Shown here piece after piece: positions 11,001 to 26,000 of a stretch of DNA of 64,000 nt. Source of the DNA: Patiria pectinifera (taxonomy: Eukaryota > Echinodermata > Asteroidea > Valvatida > Asterinidae); NCBI GenBank assembly GCA_029964075.1, contig CM057133.1, forward strand, positions 13,106,699 to 13,170,698, written 5' to 3'. The translations under genes and the position numbers were made by a program. How positions within the stretch are numbered: the stretch's first letter is position 1; each line of letters begins with the position of its first letter. The notes under the pieces are model-generated. The model searched no databases. It was not told the DNA's origin and saw nothing but the letters and a program-made list of their open reading frames with translations.

Positions 11001-14000
11001 GCTTTACCCATTTCAAATAATGGCCCCAATAGACAGACATCGACAAAAAAATTACTGTCGACAAAAAAGCGGATCTGACAATAACAAACTACAACTTTAC
11101 GAGTATAATAACGGTAATCCTTACTTTCAGGACACCTCTATTTTGTACGAGTTCTGTTCAAAACTGACTTTTGCAGATGACTGTCCAGTACCAAAGTGAC
11201 TTTTGCAGGCTAAACAAGTCCTTTTTCTTCAGACAAACTCATGTTAGTTATAATTTTGAAAGCACTTTCAAAGAAAATGTGACTTTCCTACCTTTTTTTG
11301 CAGTTCGCCATCTTGCTTTTTAAATTTATTTTCTGTTTGTCATCATCGTCTTTAACCCCTCATAAATCAAAGCCCTACCCTCTTTCTACAAAATCAAACC
11401 TGCTGATATTCAAGAGGTGTCATTGCCAAATGTTCAAATGTGTCAATAAATATCAGAATGTCACTTTTGAGTGTCATTTAGTCAGCTGTTTTGGTGAGTC
11501 TAAAAACCTTATATAGGAAAGGGGTCCTAAAAGTAAGGATTACCATAATAACATCACAGTCCTGTGTGCAAGTGCATTATTCATTTTTTCCCCAAATATT
11601 CAAACTGGCAATAGGCTATTTGAATGTTTGGTTGATGAAATATTGGAATATTTGTTATAATCGGGACAACCCCAGTTTCATGAATACAAAACACCAAACT
11701 TTACAGGCCTTTTTCTTAATATTTTAAATGCAAATTTTCAAACAGCCATAACTCGCAACAGAACGTCCGATTGAAGTGCAGCAAATATTACTGCAAGGCG
11801 AATTTTATTCTTTTTCCTAATAATACGGCAGATAGGTGATGGGATTGTGCCTTTGATGATACAAGTATGTCATTTGGCACACAGTCAGAGTATGTCATGA
11901 GAAAGATATTTGGCTATAGGGCAATCGTAGATTTGTCCTTTGAAAAAAATATAGGTAGAATAACCAACAATGGTAGCCATTTTGAACATTTTGAAAATTG
12001 CTTGTTATTCTACGACAAATCTGCGATGGCCCTATAGCCAAATATCTTTCTCATGACATACTCTTGACTGTGTGCCAAATGCCATGCTCGTATCATCCAA
12101 GGCACAATTCCCCCAAATATTTCCCCTATCTGCCCCACTATAATACCCGCAAACCCTCATTTCGAACTCTGCCCAGTTCTGTCTCATATTGCCAGAAACG
12201 CCTCACAATTGTTTCCTGTTGGTGTTCATCTGGTAATAAGCAGAAAATTAAAATACAAATTATTCCAGGAGAATAACCCATGGCACATATCAGGTTGCAG
12301 TGGGTTGGCGTAGCGGTACTTTCCTCGCCTTCCACCGCTGTGACCTGGGTTCGAATCCCGCCTGGGCCAATATGTGGATTGGGTTTTCAGTCCCTGCCTG
12401 ATTCCGTGGGTTTTCCCCAGAATATTCTTCTGGGCTTTTCCTCCCACCTCTAAAACTGTAATATCTGCTCATTGTCTTCTCTCCACAGGTTTCTTCAGGC
12501 TTGCGAGCTACAGTGCCTAGGGCACTTTCGAGGAATCCTTGGTTTCATTGCCAGAAATGAATAATAATAATAATAATAATAATATTTCTATACCTGTTTC
12601 CTGATCTCCTGCTGTTTAAACAAGCACCAGCTGGCCACAGCTTGTCTCATCAGTTTCTCACGGTGGTGCCTGACGGCTTTGTCTGATCGCTGCCTCGTCG
12701 CAACCGAGCGGGTGTACGACAAACGCCAGAAGCGAAAGACGCGCTCAAGTTTGCCTATGAGGAAAAAGTACAGTCATTCAGTCTTGACTGCCTTATATCT
12801 TTGGGGGGTATTTGCAAGACAAAGGCAAAAATAACCGATACGATTGTATAACATCTTGATTTATATTGTGATCATTTACGAACGCTGCATTCTTGTACAG
12901 GCACAAAGAGATGTAAATTGCATGTTCAGCTCATTTTGTGCTATTTACGGCCAGGCTTGATAAGCTATGGTTGGTGTATTTTTAGGTTCATTGTTTTTCA
13001 TTCCTGCTTTTGTAACTATGTACATAACTAGTCTAAATTTGTGAAATGTCTGGGTTTTTTTCTTTATAAATACATCTGGTTCTTTGTGACAAACTTTATG
13101 CTGAGTTAGGACCAATAAAACCAATATGCTTAATCCTGACCCCCTTGAGTGATTTACTACGAACCTTCCTGACTCCTGCAAATTCCAACACCGTATGGTC
13201 AACTCTACACCCAAACTGTGAAGCCCGTTTCACACTAGAGCCTTTCAACCCGGGTTGAACTCAACCCTGGGTGAACCCAGTGCCGCCCCGGGTTGAGTTT
13301 TTGATTTTTCAACCCCGAGTTCAACCCCGCATCATTTCACACTTGTTTCATGCAAATCAAGCTTATCATGCTCAGTTACTACTGTTTTGAATCCTGGCAA
13401 CAATTTCTACCCGGGTTGAAACTCTCAACCCTGGTCTGGAGCAGGGTTGAGCTCAACCCGGTGTGAAATCAATCTCTGTGTTGACGCAGGGTTGATGCAG
13501 GGTTGAAATTCTTCAAGTGTGAAACGATGCATGTTTTCAACCCTGCGTCAACCCTGAGATTTGTCTAGTGTGAAAAGGGCTTTAGACTCTGATTATGGTG
13601 GTACGCCTAACCCCATGTAAAGCATAATCAGTTTACCAGTACGGTACTCACTCCATCAGATTCCAACAAACCCTTGTGTTGGAGATTGACTGAATGGGGA
13701 TTGTTAGGGTTAAAGAAAACCTGGTAAGCAACAAACATGTCACATTAACTTAATTGCCTGTGGTAAAGTTCCTGCAGGATTTTGTAATAATGGCGGACTT
13801 GCCGATTCAAATTTTCTACAATGTAACTCTAAAAAGCAATGCCAAAAAGACATATGGGAAATTAGAGAGTACCTCTGTTGAGTTTGTCTTGGATCCTGCG
13901 CAGTTCCCCAACATAGTTTCTTCTCTTGTGGGACCGTAAGACCGCATACTGTTGCCATGGCGTGATTATCTACACACAAGAACATTTATCACATGCAAAA

Positions 14001-17000
14001 TCCACAAACAATCATTATACAGGGCGAGTTAAAAAAAAAAGGCATCACAAATGGCAGGACCAAGTTTTGAATGAAGTTTTGCCTGTAGCAGTTTGAAGTT
14101 TTGCCTCATAGGGATGCGTGTGAATTGTTTTCGTTTTGCTGAAAGAACACGTACCTGTTTTGTGATCCGTGGACAGAACTTCAGTGTTTGTGTTCAAAAT
14201 GCCGTAACTTGAAAAGTACATGAGTGATTTGAATGATTCTTGTACATAAAGAAAGCTCATTGATTGGGCATTCTTATCCTAGATTTTGAAAGTGCTACAG
14301 GCAAGACTTCATTCAAAAATTGGCCCTGCTTTTTGGGATGCATTTTTTTTTACTCACCCTGTATTGCCTGAAACTGAGGCAACAAGCCAGTACACTCTAT
14401 CACAAAGATGTAGTAGGTGAAATGTATCACAGGCTTTAAAGCTATAATCCATCATTTGCAGCCATCTGAAAAGTAACTGGCGTAATTATTGTTGAAAAAC
14501 AAACTTGGTTGAAAGATAGTAAGGGAACTAAACTCCCTGTGAAATTATTCTTTCTGGGAAGCTGTCATTTTGAAGTAATCAACGAAAGAAGGCATTTCCA
14601 ACGGTGATTCTTAAGAAGCACCGTAGGAAAATTTAAATTAGTAGTTCGTTTTGTTATTCAGCGCAGCGCGCACAAGTAATGGAACGACGCACACGCGCGC
14701 GCGGTTGTTATAATTCGTTGGATCAGTGCGCGACGTCGCGTATAGCTGCAATTCAAAACAATTCAAAACATGATTCAGTAACTTTTGATTTGAAATTGAG
14801 ATCTTAGAATGCTGTTTTTCTCGGAATATACAGCTGAAGCTGAGCTGAAAATTCATCAAGTAAGTTGTTCAGTATCCTTCATTAGATTTTGAACACGTTT
14901 GTTGCTTCAAACGAACAAAATGCACTAATTACAAATGATGGACTATAGCTTTAAGGCGGTGCATTTCCAAATAATTTAGTACTTGATTATAAGAAACTGC
15001 ACTTGACCGACTATTCAAATATTCGAAACTCGCTGATCAAGTTTTACACGCGCCAGCTGCAGCTGTCTTCCTCGCTGGTCAACAGTTGCATACAAAGCGC
15101 GCCAATTAATATTTGCATGCGGCGATGGCTATTATGGACTGCTGGAGGGTTTTGCAGTAAGTACTGTATAAATGTCCAGGGACTTCATCCAGCTAAAAGA
15201 ATGGGACCAATAAATAGGCGTCGACGAAAAAGAGGCATCTGACAAAAAAACACGCAACTTTACAATTAAAATATTGTTTGCGCGTTGCATAGTTTTTTCT
15301 TTTTCAAAATTTCAAATATTCGGTTGATGATGGAATATTCAAATATTCAATATTTTCGGGTCAGCCCTAACAGGCTTTCCAACTACACGTTTAGCACGTC
15401 CAAATGTTGCAAGTGAGGAAACAACTAAGCACAGAGAGTCACAAGCTGGCACAGACAGCCAAATATTTGTTTTCAAGTATAAAAGAGTTTTAATGTCTCG
15501 AAAATCTAGACTTACCTTAGCTTTGATAGATCTCATCCAATACTGGCGAGCTCTCTCCTCAAGTATTCTATCTCTTGCTTGCTCGTTAACATTCCAATGC
15601 CACTGCTTCAAGGCCCATCTTAGCGAGTAAATCAGAAAATCAGTGATAGTTATCATTATTACCGAGCATGGTAACTTCAGGGAGACATTCCCGTAGGGTT
15701 GTGTACAAGAATGTTCAAACTTTCAGGACTTCTAACCCCCGTTTATAAAATAACACAACAAGCTGAATTTTGACAAATTTGGCAGTTACGACGTTTTTGC
15801 ACTGACACGACGATTTGTGGACACCAATTGGCTTTAATAATAATAATAACACGATTTATAGCGGGCATTTTTGCAAGTATCAATGCGCGACTAAGGACAA
15901 CTCCAGAAGACAAGTCACAGATTATGAGGAGAGAACAGATCAGTTTTCAGTCTGCCCTTAAAGTTGTCAAGAGAACTGATATTGCGGATGTTGTGTGACA
16001 AGGAATTCCAACACCGGGGACCAGACACTGAGAAGGCCCTGTCCCCTGCCTTTTTGAATGTGCGAGGAACTCTAAGGTTGTTACTGGAGCGGAGGCCACT
16101 ACGGCTGGGTGCTCTGAGCTATAGAAGCCTTGAACTCGAATAATTCTGGGGGATTCTAAGACCACGCACGAGGGGACTCACCCTAAACACTCCCGATCTT
16201 TGCTTAGCTTTCTCCTCTCCGCTTCCTTCTCAATGTTCTTGGCTCGCTGTTGGTACACCTGCAGTTGGGATGAAAATAACTCAAGATCTTCGGCAATCAA
16301 TAAAACCATAACCCTCTTAGGTTTGTTCCAATCCACCAAGATAGTTTCAGAGGATTTTTTTTTTGTAGGATGAAGGAGGGTAAAGCATAGGCACTTAAAG
16401 TTTACATAAGGCTTGATGCGCCTTAAAAGTTCTAGGGCAAAAATGTGGCACAAGGTTCCTGCAAGGTGCTGGATTTGATGGGATCGGGAAAGATTTTTTT
16501 TTTAGGGAAATGGGCGAGAGTTAACTTCAACACAGGTTCTTATTAACTGTAATACTGGGCTTGTAGTGTAGGAAAACCAAAAATACCAGTATTTTTTTTC
16601 ATATGCTCACAATGCAGTTTTGGCAAACCACATGCTTGGAGTATCAAATCTTCCGTGTTAAAACTTGGGGAAGAAACAGAGCAACTAACCTTCCATGCCG
16701 TGAGGACTCTATTCTCAAGAAGTTGTCGACGATAGTTGACAGCTCGTTGAATCTTGTCTTTCTTGATGCGACACTGTATGGTGTACTTGACAAAGACAAA
16801 CATAATAGAACTTTTTAATCATTTCAACTAAAGATAATAAACCTCTCATGTTTACGTATATTAGTTTTCCCTGACACCATGTAAGGACCAATCAATTCAG
16901 TGACTTTACATGGCTCTGTGAAGAACCGATAGAAAACCTCACGGAATAGGGACTGAAAACCCAATCCACATATTGGCTCGGGCGAGATTGGAACCCAAGT

Positions 17001-20000
17001 CACAGCGGTGAAAGGTGAGGAAAGGACTGTTATGCCAACCTGTATGAAAAGCGATATTTGCAGTTCTCGTTGAACAAAAATTTGAGAAAGAAAAACAGTT
17101 TTGCAACCTCCCCGCCACTTTTTTCTCTTTTTTTCGTTGCTTTTTTTGGTTGTGCGTACAGGTTTTTTTAGCAAAGAATTTCAATGCTTAGCGAGATAGT
17201 TACCATGGTCCACGCTTTCCAGATCTTGCCAAGTCGCCTCAAGTGGCTGTGACCGGATGCTTTATGTTCTTGTTCACGCCTGCAAGATCACAAAAAACAG
17301 CCATAAGATATTCAGTAAATCATACATTAAACTATGTTTGATAAGTAGTTTTTAACTGTTTGGGCTGGTCCCAGAGGGCCAGCATGTAGTTTTCACTGAC
17401 TGACTCACTGACTGACTTTCACTTGTGAGCCGGGCAGTGCTATTGTATAGAAATACTCCCTAACCATGCTGGCACAGATGCATGAGCAGACTTCGATTGA
17501 GTAGAACTTGGGGCTCTGGGATTAGCTTTACTAGGCTTGCTTTATCTTGGTTATTTGTCGTTATGTTTACCTTTTGTGGCAGTCCACAACAAACTCTTTC
17601 CATGTTGTCAATGCTGTGGCACAGAGGTGTTCTTCATAATGCTCAGCTGCCCTTGCCTGGGGAAAAAACAAAACATTTTTAAATGCCTGAGGGGAACCTT
17701 TTCTTTACCCTCCTAGTTTTTTGCACTTCACAACCCTTCAAGTTTTGCAAAACCATGTTTGCCCATACAGGTTAGCACCCACACTTGCCACAAATCCCTG
17801 CACAATTCTTTTGTGTGGTTAAGCTCAGGGCAAGCAGGCAGATTCGGTCACGCTTCACTGTTCTCCACAGTGCTGTTTTTGTGGGCTTTGACTCTCTGTG
17901 GGATACCATTACTTTAACGCTTCATATCCCTTCACCTCAAACTGACCTCAAGGGAAGGGTTTTACATATTGCTCTGAACATTGACTTTCAACGAGAGGAG
18001 GGTTAATGTAAGTAGCCATTTCTTTAGCAATAAGAAATTCTGGTATCACTTGCCTAAAACTAGACAAACATTTTTCAGGGGAATACAATCTAGCCAACTT
18101 AAGCCCACAGTTTGCAGAGTTACCAAGATGGTATTAAGATTACTCCAAATAAATCTTGCTTATAGTCTTAAAAATTTGCTTAAAAAAAGTCAGGCCACAG
18201 TTGTCAGGAATCAGTTATTAAAGTTTGCAACACAGTGCTTCTAGAATTCAAAGTTTTCTGGGTTCCCTTAGGTGTTAGCCCTTGTAAAGCAAATACTGCC
18301 AGGCTATAAAGCTCCAAGCTATAAAAACCACTGGCCAGATCATATGACCATGGCACTCCACTACATCACACGGCCAAGTGGCACCCTACTATTATATACA
18401 CATATACACATAACCTATGTGTACAATATTCTTAACCTTGGATTATTTTCAAGCATTCTCACAGTCACGTGGTTCGTTCAATAGCTACATGCGTACCTCT
18501 TTTTCTTCTAGTTGCTGTTTTCGTCTCATCCGGTGTCTCCATTTCCGAAGCATCCGTTTCCCCAGTGTGCCGTCATAGTGTAGTACAGCCTGAACAAACG
18601 AATCAGGGGATTAAGTCAACGGCGAAAATGACAAAAGAGCTCTGATATTGAAAATTCACAAGTGAAGTACATATATTGTCGAAACAGCTTTTCTTGGTCT
18701 GTAGTCAAATTAGGGCTGTGCCAAATTATTCGAATATTCAAATATTTTCAATTAGCCACTGAATTTCGATTGACATTTTTCAATTCACATAATTGAAAAA
18801 CATAACCCGTCTGGGGAAGATGACAAGTGTCTACAAATGCCACTTTTGTTGAAAGAAACTTTACATGCATGATTTCAAAGCTTCTGCGACGATAATTAGC
18901 TTAAATTTCTTTAAAATTGCTCAAATATCAGCCATTCAGCTACCTTAATAAAATATATCGATACATACAGACGGTTTAGGCTGGAGCACGTAGTCTCCCC
19001 ACTACTTACCATTCTGTGCATCGTGTTGAGATTCTGGCTCGTCTGAAACATGTGCCACCATCTCACAAAGTAAAAACCCAGGACACACTCCCTGGCAAAT
19101 ACAAAAACAGGGAGCACTCAACTGTTAAAAACAGTCACTTGATTTATTTTGACTGCTGGGCTGGTCTTGTTGAAATTGCCAGCCAGAGAGGGAGGGTTTT
19201 AATGACTTCTTGATACAGCATGACATCTACATGCGTATAAGCCGCCCTGCGTATAAGCCGCAGTAAACATTTTCATGGGCAAAATCAACGATAAGCCTCG
19301 GCTTATATTCCAAAAATTACGGTACATGAAATGCATGCACCACCTGAAGAAAAGGGACATGACGGAGAGTCCGCATGAACTTTTCACGTGCGCGCGCTCA
19401 GAAAGGTGAGACTTCAACTCTTCGCATTATTATTTTTACATTTCGTGCTTCTCATGCATCACAGTTGCTTGCAATTTTGTTTTGGTGCGCTGCCGCTGTT
19501 ATGTATTATATTATTATTAATAATATCGATATCAAACATTCGTACCGATATATCGTATTGTGAACGAATGTATCGCGATGCACCGATATATCGATGTATC
19601 GTTTCAGCCTTGCACAAGCAGTTTGCATTTCAAAAACCAAAATCTATTTTTGGGTATATCTCATAATTCAATGAAACTCTTTGGAACGCTGCAGTGCACA
19701 CATCCGTGTTGCAAAATTGAGGGACCATATACTTGATGAATGATAGTTATTATTTGGACCAATGACACCGTAGCTACAGCCGAAAGTCCGCACGACTCGG
19801 TCCCAATTTCACTAACTCTAAAAAAATATCCCCACAACGCCGTCACCACTAACGCATAGATACCTATGGAAGCTGATAGCCTGGATCCCATTGCACCTTT
19901 GGTCTTGCTGCCCCTGGGCGTACACTTTCAGGCTATGTAGGCACTTTGGCAGCAGGCGCGACAGGTAGTGTGCCTCTGCCATTACATACTGCGTCTGGGG

Positions 20001-23000
20001 TATCAAAAACCACAAAACAAACTTTTGAAAGCATACGGGTAGAAAGGTTTTGGGAGTCAGGCTGAAAATATTCTGTGACATTTTTTTACTGCGACGAAGC
20101 CATGGACACTACCACGGAATACCTATCAACCAGGGGTGTGAGTGACCACTGATAAAAATAGCTGAAAACAGCTGAAAAAGGTGTAAAAAAGCTGAACTTT
20201 GGAAATCTCCTATACTTTTGTACACAGCAAGTGAGGGAAAAAAGCTGAAATCCAAAATAAAAAAAGCTGAAATCAGCTTTAAAGCTGAGATTTCACACCC
20301 CTGAATTCAACTTTACTAAAATTCTTTGTTAGCTGCTGAGCTGGCAAAACTTCCAAATGGCAATCGGAAAAAATCAGAAATTCTGTGTCAAAGAAGTGGC
20401 TGAGATGCCTTTTTTTCGTTTCTCCATTCACTTTTTTGGTGAACGACAAAGAACAAACTTGTCGACCACATGTTTAATGTTCTGTATTTATAACCAACAT
20501 GGCATAATAATAATCTGCATGGCATAACGATAATTTGCACATTCACTTTGAAAGAAAGTACGTTTAGAAGAAATAATTACCTGTCTCTTTCGGCGCCAAG
20601 CAGTGTATTCCTTCCACTTTTGCATCATTTGACTCAGAATTCTTGACCTTTTGGGTAAATACGCAAAAAATTATCTTTATCTCAAAAGTACAATATTATC
20701 AACTGAAACACACAAAACTTTAGTGAAGAGCGCCGGCTGAAGTCATCAGATTACTGCACGTACATTGAACCAGAGGGAGGGGTAACAACAAAAGTAACCC
20801 ACCTGAACATGCCCCTTGCCTGGCGAGACAATGTGAAGAGGCTGAGCTCTTCTTTCTCCTCGCACCTCTGGATCCATCTCTGCATGGCATGGAACAGCAG
20901 CTGGTTGGAAAAAAAGTGACGCAGAAGAGGGTTGACACGAATAAATTCAAGCGAAAATTCAAGTAATATGTTGGCCATTTTCCTTGCTCGTGAGTGCAAA
21001 GTTTAGGGTGACATACATCTGGGGACTTATGTGACAGGCATTCTCAATGTTATTTGACATTAAAGCATTTCCTAGATATGGCGGATCCAGAGAATGAAAA
21101 ACCTGAATTGCACTAAACCAGAAAATTCATCATTTACAATCCCAGATAAGATGGTGGTGTTGAAAAAATATCAATGCTGAGCTCTTTTCTTTATATTCTA
21201 CGTCAAAACGGACATGCGTAAGATATTTGATAAACACTCCCTCTTGAACTTAAAGATCTGAAGCAGTTCCTTATCCCTCTCTCATCAGGATCCGACACAA
21301 GTGAATTTTCTTTTGTAAAGGACTTCAACAGCTGAAGTACTGTACAGGGAGGAGATTAGAGCTCTAAAATGCAAGACAAACATTTCCTGAAATTTTTCAA
21401 GGACCGACAGTTTCATGGGTTTGAATATACAGTGGAATGTTGCTATACCGAACACCGCTATACCGAACATTCGGCTATACGGAACATCGTCATTGGCTCC
21501 CGATTTTTGTGTACAAAACCAACCAACCATTGTTGAACAACAGAAGAGTGACAAGTGGCTATTATTTCCCAAAGGCATAGAAGGGGAAAGCCACCCATCG
21601 ATGTAAGCTCAAAACTGTGTTATTAAATAATTCAATAGTCGGCACGTGTTCGAAGTCGTCTTTCAGTAACTACCAGGGCGTGCTGGGTGAAGCTCTGAAG
21701 GGTGCTATTTATTGAAAAGTGAGTACCGGAGCACCGGCAGCTTCAAATTGCTATACCGAACGATCACTATTACGAACATTATATGCGGATCCCGCGATGT
21801 TCGTAATAGCGGCGTTCCACTGTAATCGAACTTGACTATTTTTTGAAGCTGAGGAACATTTTGGAAATTCCTTTCAGATTTGGGGTAAACTTTATAACAG
21901 GGTGACAGTTACTCATTGTCCTCAGCAATATTCAGCTCTCCAAAGCAAACTTCTGCTGAAATTATTTTGTACAATAAGCAACACGTGACTTATCTGAAAC
22001 CTCACCGAATGGTTCCTAAACATCTCTGCTTTCGCCTTCCTCCTTTCCTGCAGTCTTTGTCTCACGACAGCGAGTTGAAGAGCACCAAAGCTGGATTTCT
22101 GCAGGCGCAAAAAACATAGCTCAAAATGTTGCAAAACATTGTATCATTGTTACACGCATTTTCGACCAAAGCTCAATCAAATGCATATTTGGAACCCTCA
22201 AAAATATAAACCAAATGTCAGGCACGGAGAAAATGTCCAACAACTTTTTTTAAAAACTCAAGCGTCGCTCGTTTCTTAAATACACCTATCTATTTGAAAT
22301 AATAATATATGGCTGTCGCCTTCCACCACTGTGACCCAGGTTCGAATCCTGCCCAGGACCTATGGGCTCCGTGCGCCAACGAAAGAGGGCGCCCTTTTAC
22401 CTAGCAACGACGTCCCATGGGCGGGACATTTCGCTGGTTGACGCGCACCGTTCCTTGTGTGTGATGCATGTACACCACAGGGGATTTAGTTGTATTATGT
22501 ACACGCAGTGCTAGTGGTGGCCGCGCGTCGCGGCAAAATTGCAGTCAGGCAAGATGGCGTATTAATAAGTATTAATGAGTATTAATAATAACAATGAGAT
22601 GTCTTACCACGAGTTGGCATCTGTAGTGCTGCTCAGCTAGTTGTATCTTCATTCTCCTCTCAAACTTCAATTTGATGACTTCGCAGAATTAAGGACAAAC
22701 AGGTCGTCTTTCAAAGCTGGGAAAATGTGTACTTGGCTAAGAGCATGTTCACATTTCATGTCCAATGCCCATCCATAACCGTTCCTCTTGCATGCAGTGA
22801 ATTAAGCTAATTAAGCTTTAATATCATACACATCTCTCTCTTATATCCTTTTCATTGGAAATCTTTATCGGCAACTACAGCGTTATGAATTGGCCGTGAC
22901 GGAGCTTTTAAAGAGCTCAGTGAATAAATCTGAAAATGTATTTTTCAAATCTTATACATCCATCATCTAGTAATGGTCAGGGAGATTACAGACTAGGAGT

Positions 23001-26000
23001 TTTGGATCATGGTTAATTGGTTCTGTCACTGACATTAAATTTCCTTTCATAACGCTGGAAATGAAAATATGTGCATGTATTTCCAGCAAAAACTCCCATT
23101 TTACCCTTTCTGCAGTAAGATTCTGTCCAAGTTTCACAAGCTTGGCTCAGTGTACTACAAGTTTCTCCTAAAGACATAAAATTCATTATTGAGTAACTCA
23201 GCTCCAACGTCCTTCAAAATTCAAAATATTCAGCTTCATCTGAATATAGTGCACCAATTTTATGAGGTTGGCCAAAGACAGAAAAAAGTTTGAGGATACA
23301 GTATCTCCATCTGACGAAGTGCTTCCTCAGTCTGCATCTCTCGGCCATCACATTCAACTTCTCTCGCTGTGCATGCATGAGCTTCAGTGTGTACCATCGG
23401 CCGTGCCAATGCTGCCAGCTCTTGAGCAGTAAGTTATCTCGGTATTGTTGCGACGCATAGGCTGTTAAACATTGACAAGAACAGAAATTTATTATGGAGT
23501 ATGGCAGTCCGGGGTTACGCTGGATTTCAACTTCAGCCAAATTCATGAAAGTGGCAACTTATAAATGAGTTTCCCGATTCACTATCAAATAAGACATTGA
23601 AGGGTCATTCCGTGTCAAATCGCTCCCCAAAAAGAGAAAGTTTAAACGCCACCCCCTTTAAATTGGTTCATATTTAGTTTATGGGAAATTGAGGCTGAAA
23701 AAGCAGAATTTTTTTAGTTTTTGCGCTACCGCCTGCCATTATTTGGCAATTTTGGTCAAAATGGGCGTGGCCGCTAATTTTCAAAAAGGCCATATCTCCA
23801 TAACTTGTGAGCAAAATTTGTTATTTCTTTTAATAGGTTACATCATAAGAAATCCTAATTTACCATCATTTTACATGTCAGAGTAATTTGAGGTATGATA
23901 ACCTTTTGACCTTTACTTTCCCCTTGAATTTGACATGCATTGGGGTATAATTTTTATACAAGTTTGTCTCAAGGTCACGTGATGGTCAAATTAAAAAAAA
24001 ATTATCACAGCTTGCAATGAAGTTGTTCCGAGTTGCTGGCAACTGGAGTAACTTCCTTCAGGCCCACTTTTTGTACAAGGAGATACGGCGTTAAAAGCAA
24101 AAAGAAAGCGAAGAAGTGCGAAAATTATTAGTACCTTTTTCTTTTCTACGGTCCCTTCGGTGAGAGGTGTAAGACACTAACCCCTTGTAGAAGCATTTAG
24201 CAACCAAGTTCCTCTCATACAGGTCTATTCCCTTCTTGTCTTTGTGACGTTGCTCCAGCTTATCTTGAGTCGCGGCTATCCACCTCCGCCATGTCTGCAA
24301 GATTTTTTTCATAGAATGTCATGGAAGTGTTCCATCAATAATCTCTTATGCTGCTTTGTAATTTTGTAGGGTAATACGATGGAAATTGTTGAAGTTTGCT
24401 TTAGTTACCGGCAGACGAGCACCGAAAGGAAAGCAGGCCAGTGAAGAGGGACACCCCTCCCCTCTAAACAAAAATGATTTGAAAAGTTTCAAGTGAGCGT
24501 AATTTTTAAATCATGTAGATAATTTGGGAAACCCTTTCAAGAAGGTTTCATTGGAGATTTGTTTGGAAAAATATTGCCAGTAATTTAAATTATTTGTTAC
24601 AAAATATTTAAATCGTGCAAAACCCACAATTTTCGAATAAGAACCACCTTGGGGTAACTATTTTATTATTTGAGAGCCAGAACCCTTCATCTAAGCTGTA
24701 ACTAAACGGGCTGATTAGGTTTGGATAAGGGGTTCACCTGGGTGCGTTAGGGGTTAATCTGGGTGGGTAAGGTGGGGTTAATCTGGAAGGGTTAGGGGTT
24801 GATCTGGGTTGGTTAGGGTTTGATCTGGGTCTGTTAAAGGGAGGTTTATCTACGTGGTTTTGGTGTTCATTTGGGTGGGTTAGGGGGCTGATCTGAGTGA
24901 GTTAGGGGTTGATGATCTGGGTGGGTTATGGGTTGATCTGGGTGGGTTAGGGGTTATCTGGGTGGGATAGGTGTTGGATTTTGGTGGGTTAGGGATTGAT
25001 CTGGGTTGGTAAGGGGTTGATCTGGTAGGTTACGGGTTGATCTGGGTGGGTTAGGGGTTAACTGGGTGGGTTAGGGGTTATCTGGGTGGGATAGGTGTTG
25101 GATCTGGGTGGGTTAGGGATTGATCTGGGCGGGTTAGGGATTGATCTGGGCGGGTATTAAAGGGGTTGATCTGGGTGGGTTAGGGAAGCTTTATGTAGGT
25201 CGGTTTGGTGTTGATGAGTGCGTAAGGGGTTTAACATGGTCGGTTAGGGATTGATCTGGGCGGGTTAGGGATTGATCTGGGCGGGTTAGGGATTAATCTG
25301 GGCGGGTGGTTAGGGGAGGTTTGGTGTTGATATGGGTGGGTGAGGGGTTGATCATGGTCGGTTAAGTGATTAATCTTTAATCATGTCTGAATGTATGTGT
25401 CTACCTTGTGCACAAGATTCTGTGCCCAGTGCTGCACGGCGAAGACACCAGCCTCCTGCCTGTGTTGCACTGCTTGTCTCTGTGACATCCACCGCCTCCA
25501 GGCCCACTCTAGGTATCGCATTGCTGCATGGCTATCCGCCTTCCGACGTAGTGCTGTCTTGGCCCTGCGACTGACGACGTAAACCTTCCAGGCTTCTAAC
25601 ACTCTTGATTGAAGCTTTCCATTGGCTGTAATCAGTATTAAAATTTGGACAGCATAAATGGCTGATATGCTGAACGCCGCTATGCAGAACATTTGGCTAT
25701 ACCGAACATCTCTTTGGCTCCCAAAGTAAATATACAAATATACAAAACCACTGGTGGTACAAAAAAAATTGCTACAACGAACGGCCACTACACTGAAGAC
25801 TCTTTTGTTGACACCACTGTGTTTGTTACAGCGAAGCTCTAATACATGCATTAATCTGTTTTTTGTGTTCTGCTCTCCGAGTTGTAATTGAGTAGGTTTT
25901 TATATTTCAATTCCAATTCGGTCTGATTAGATAAATTATTTTTGTCAGAGGACTGGTAACTGAAATTTAATGGAGAAGTCAAAACCACAAACACCGTGAG

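Noticed and set aside
12340-12365. Possible tRNA genes at the B-box matches (12340, 22340, 8640, 29695, 57850, 61060)
   Set aside because: Only the pol III boxes are kept; no complete cloverleaf or anticodon arm. They are SINE heads or tRNA-like fragments.
13790-13939. Plus-strand open frame MADLPIQIFYNVTLK... with a good Kozak-like start
   Set aside because: It is antisense to SFI1 exon 20, whose splice sites and length close the SFI1 reading frame; the plus frame has no supporting family or neighbours.
15003-15242. Segment similar to 10955-11085 (TTACACGCGCCAGCTGCAGC and TACTGTATAAATGTC)
   Set aside because: Probably a dispersed repeat, but ends could not be defined, so it is not listed as a feature.
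24711-25372. True telomere or interstitial telomere
   Set aside because: Pure TTAGGG runs are absent; the hexamer occurs once per ~21-bp unit with other sequence.
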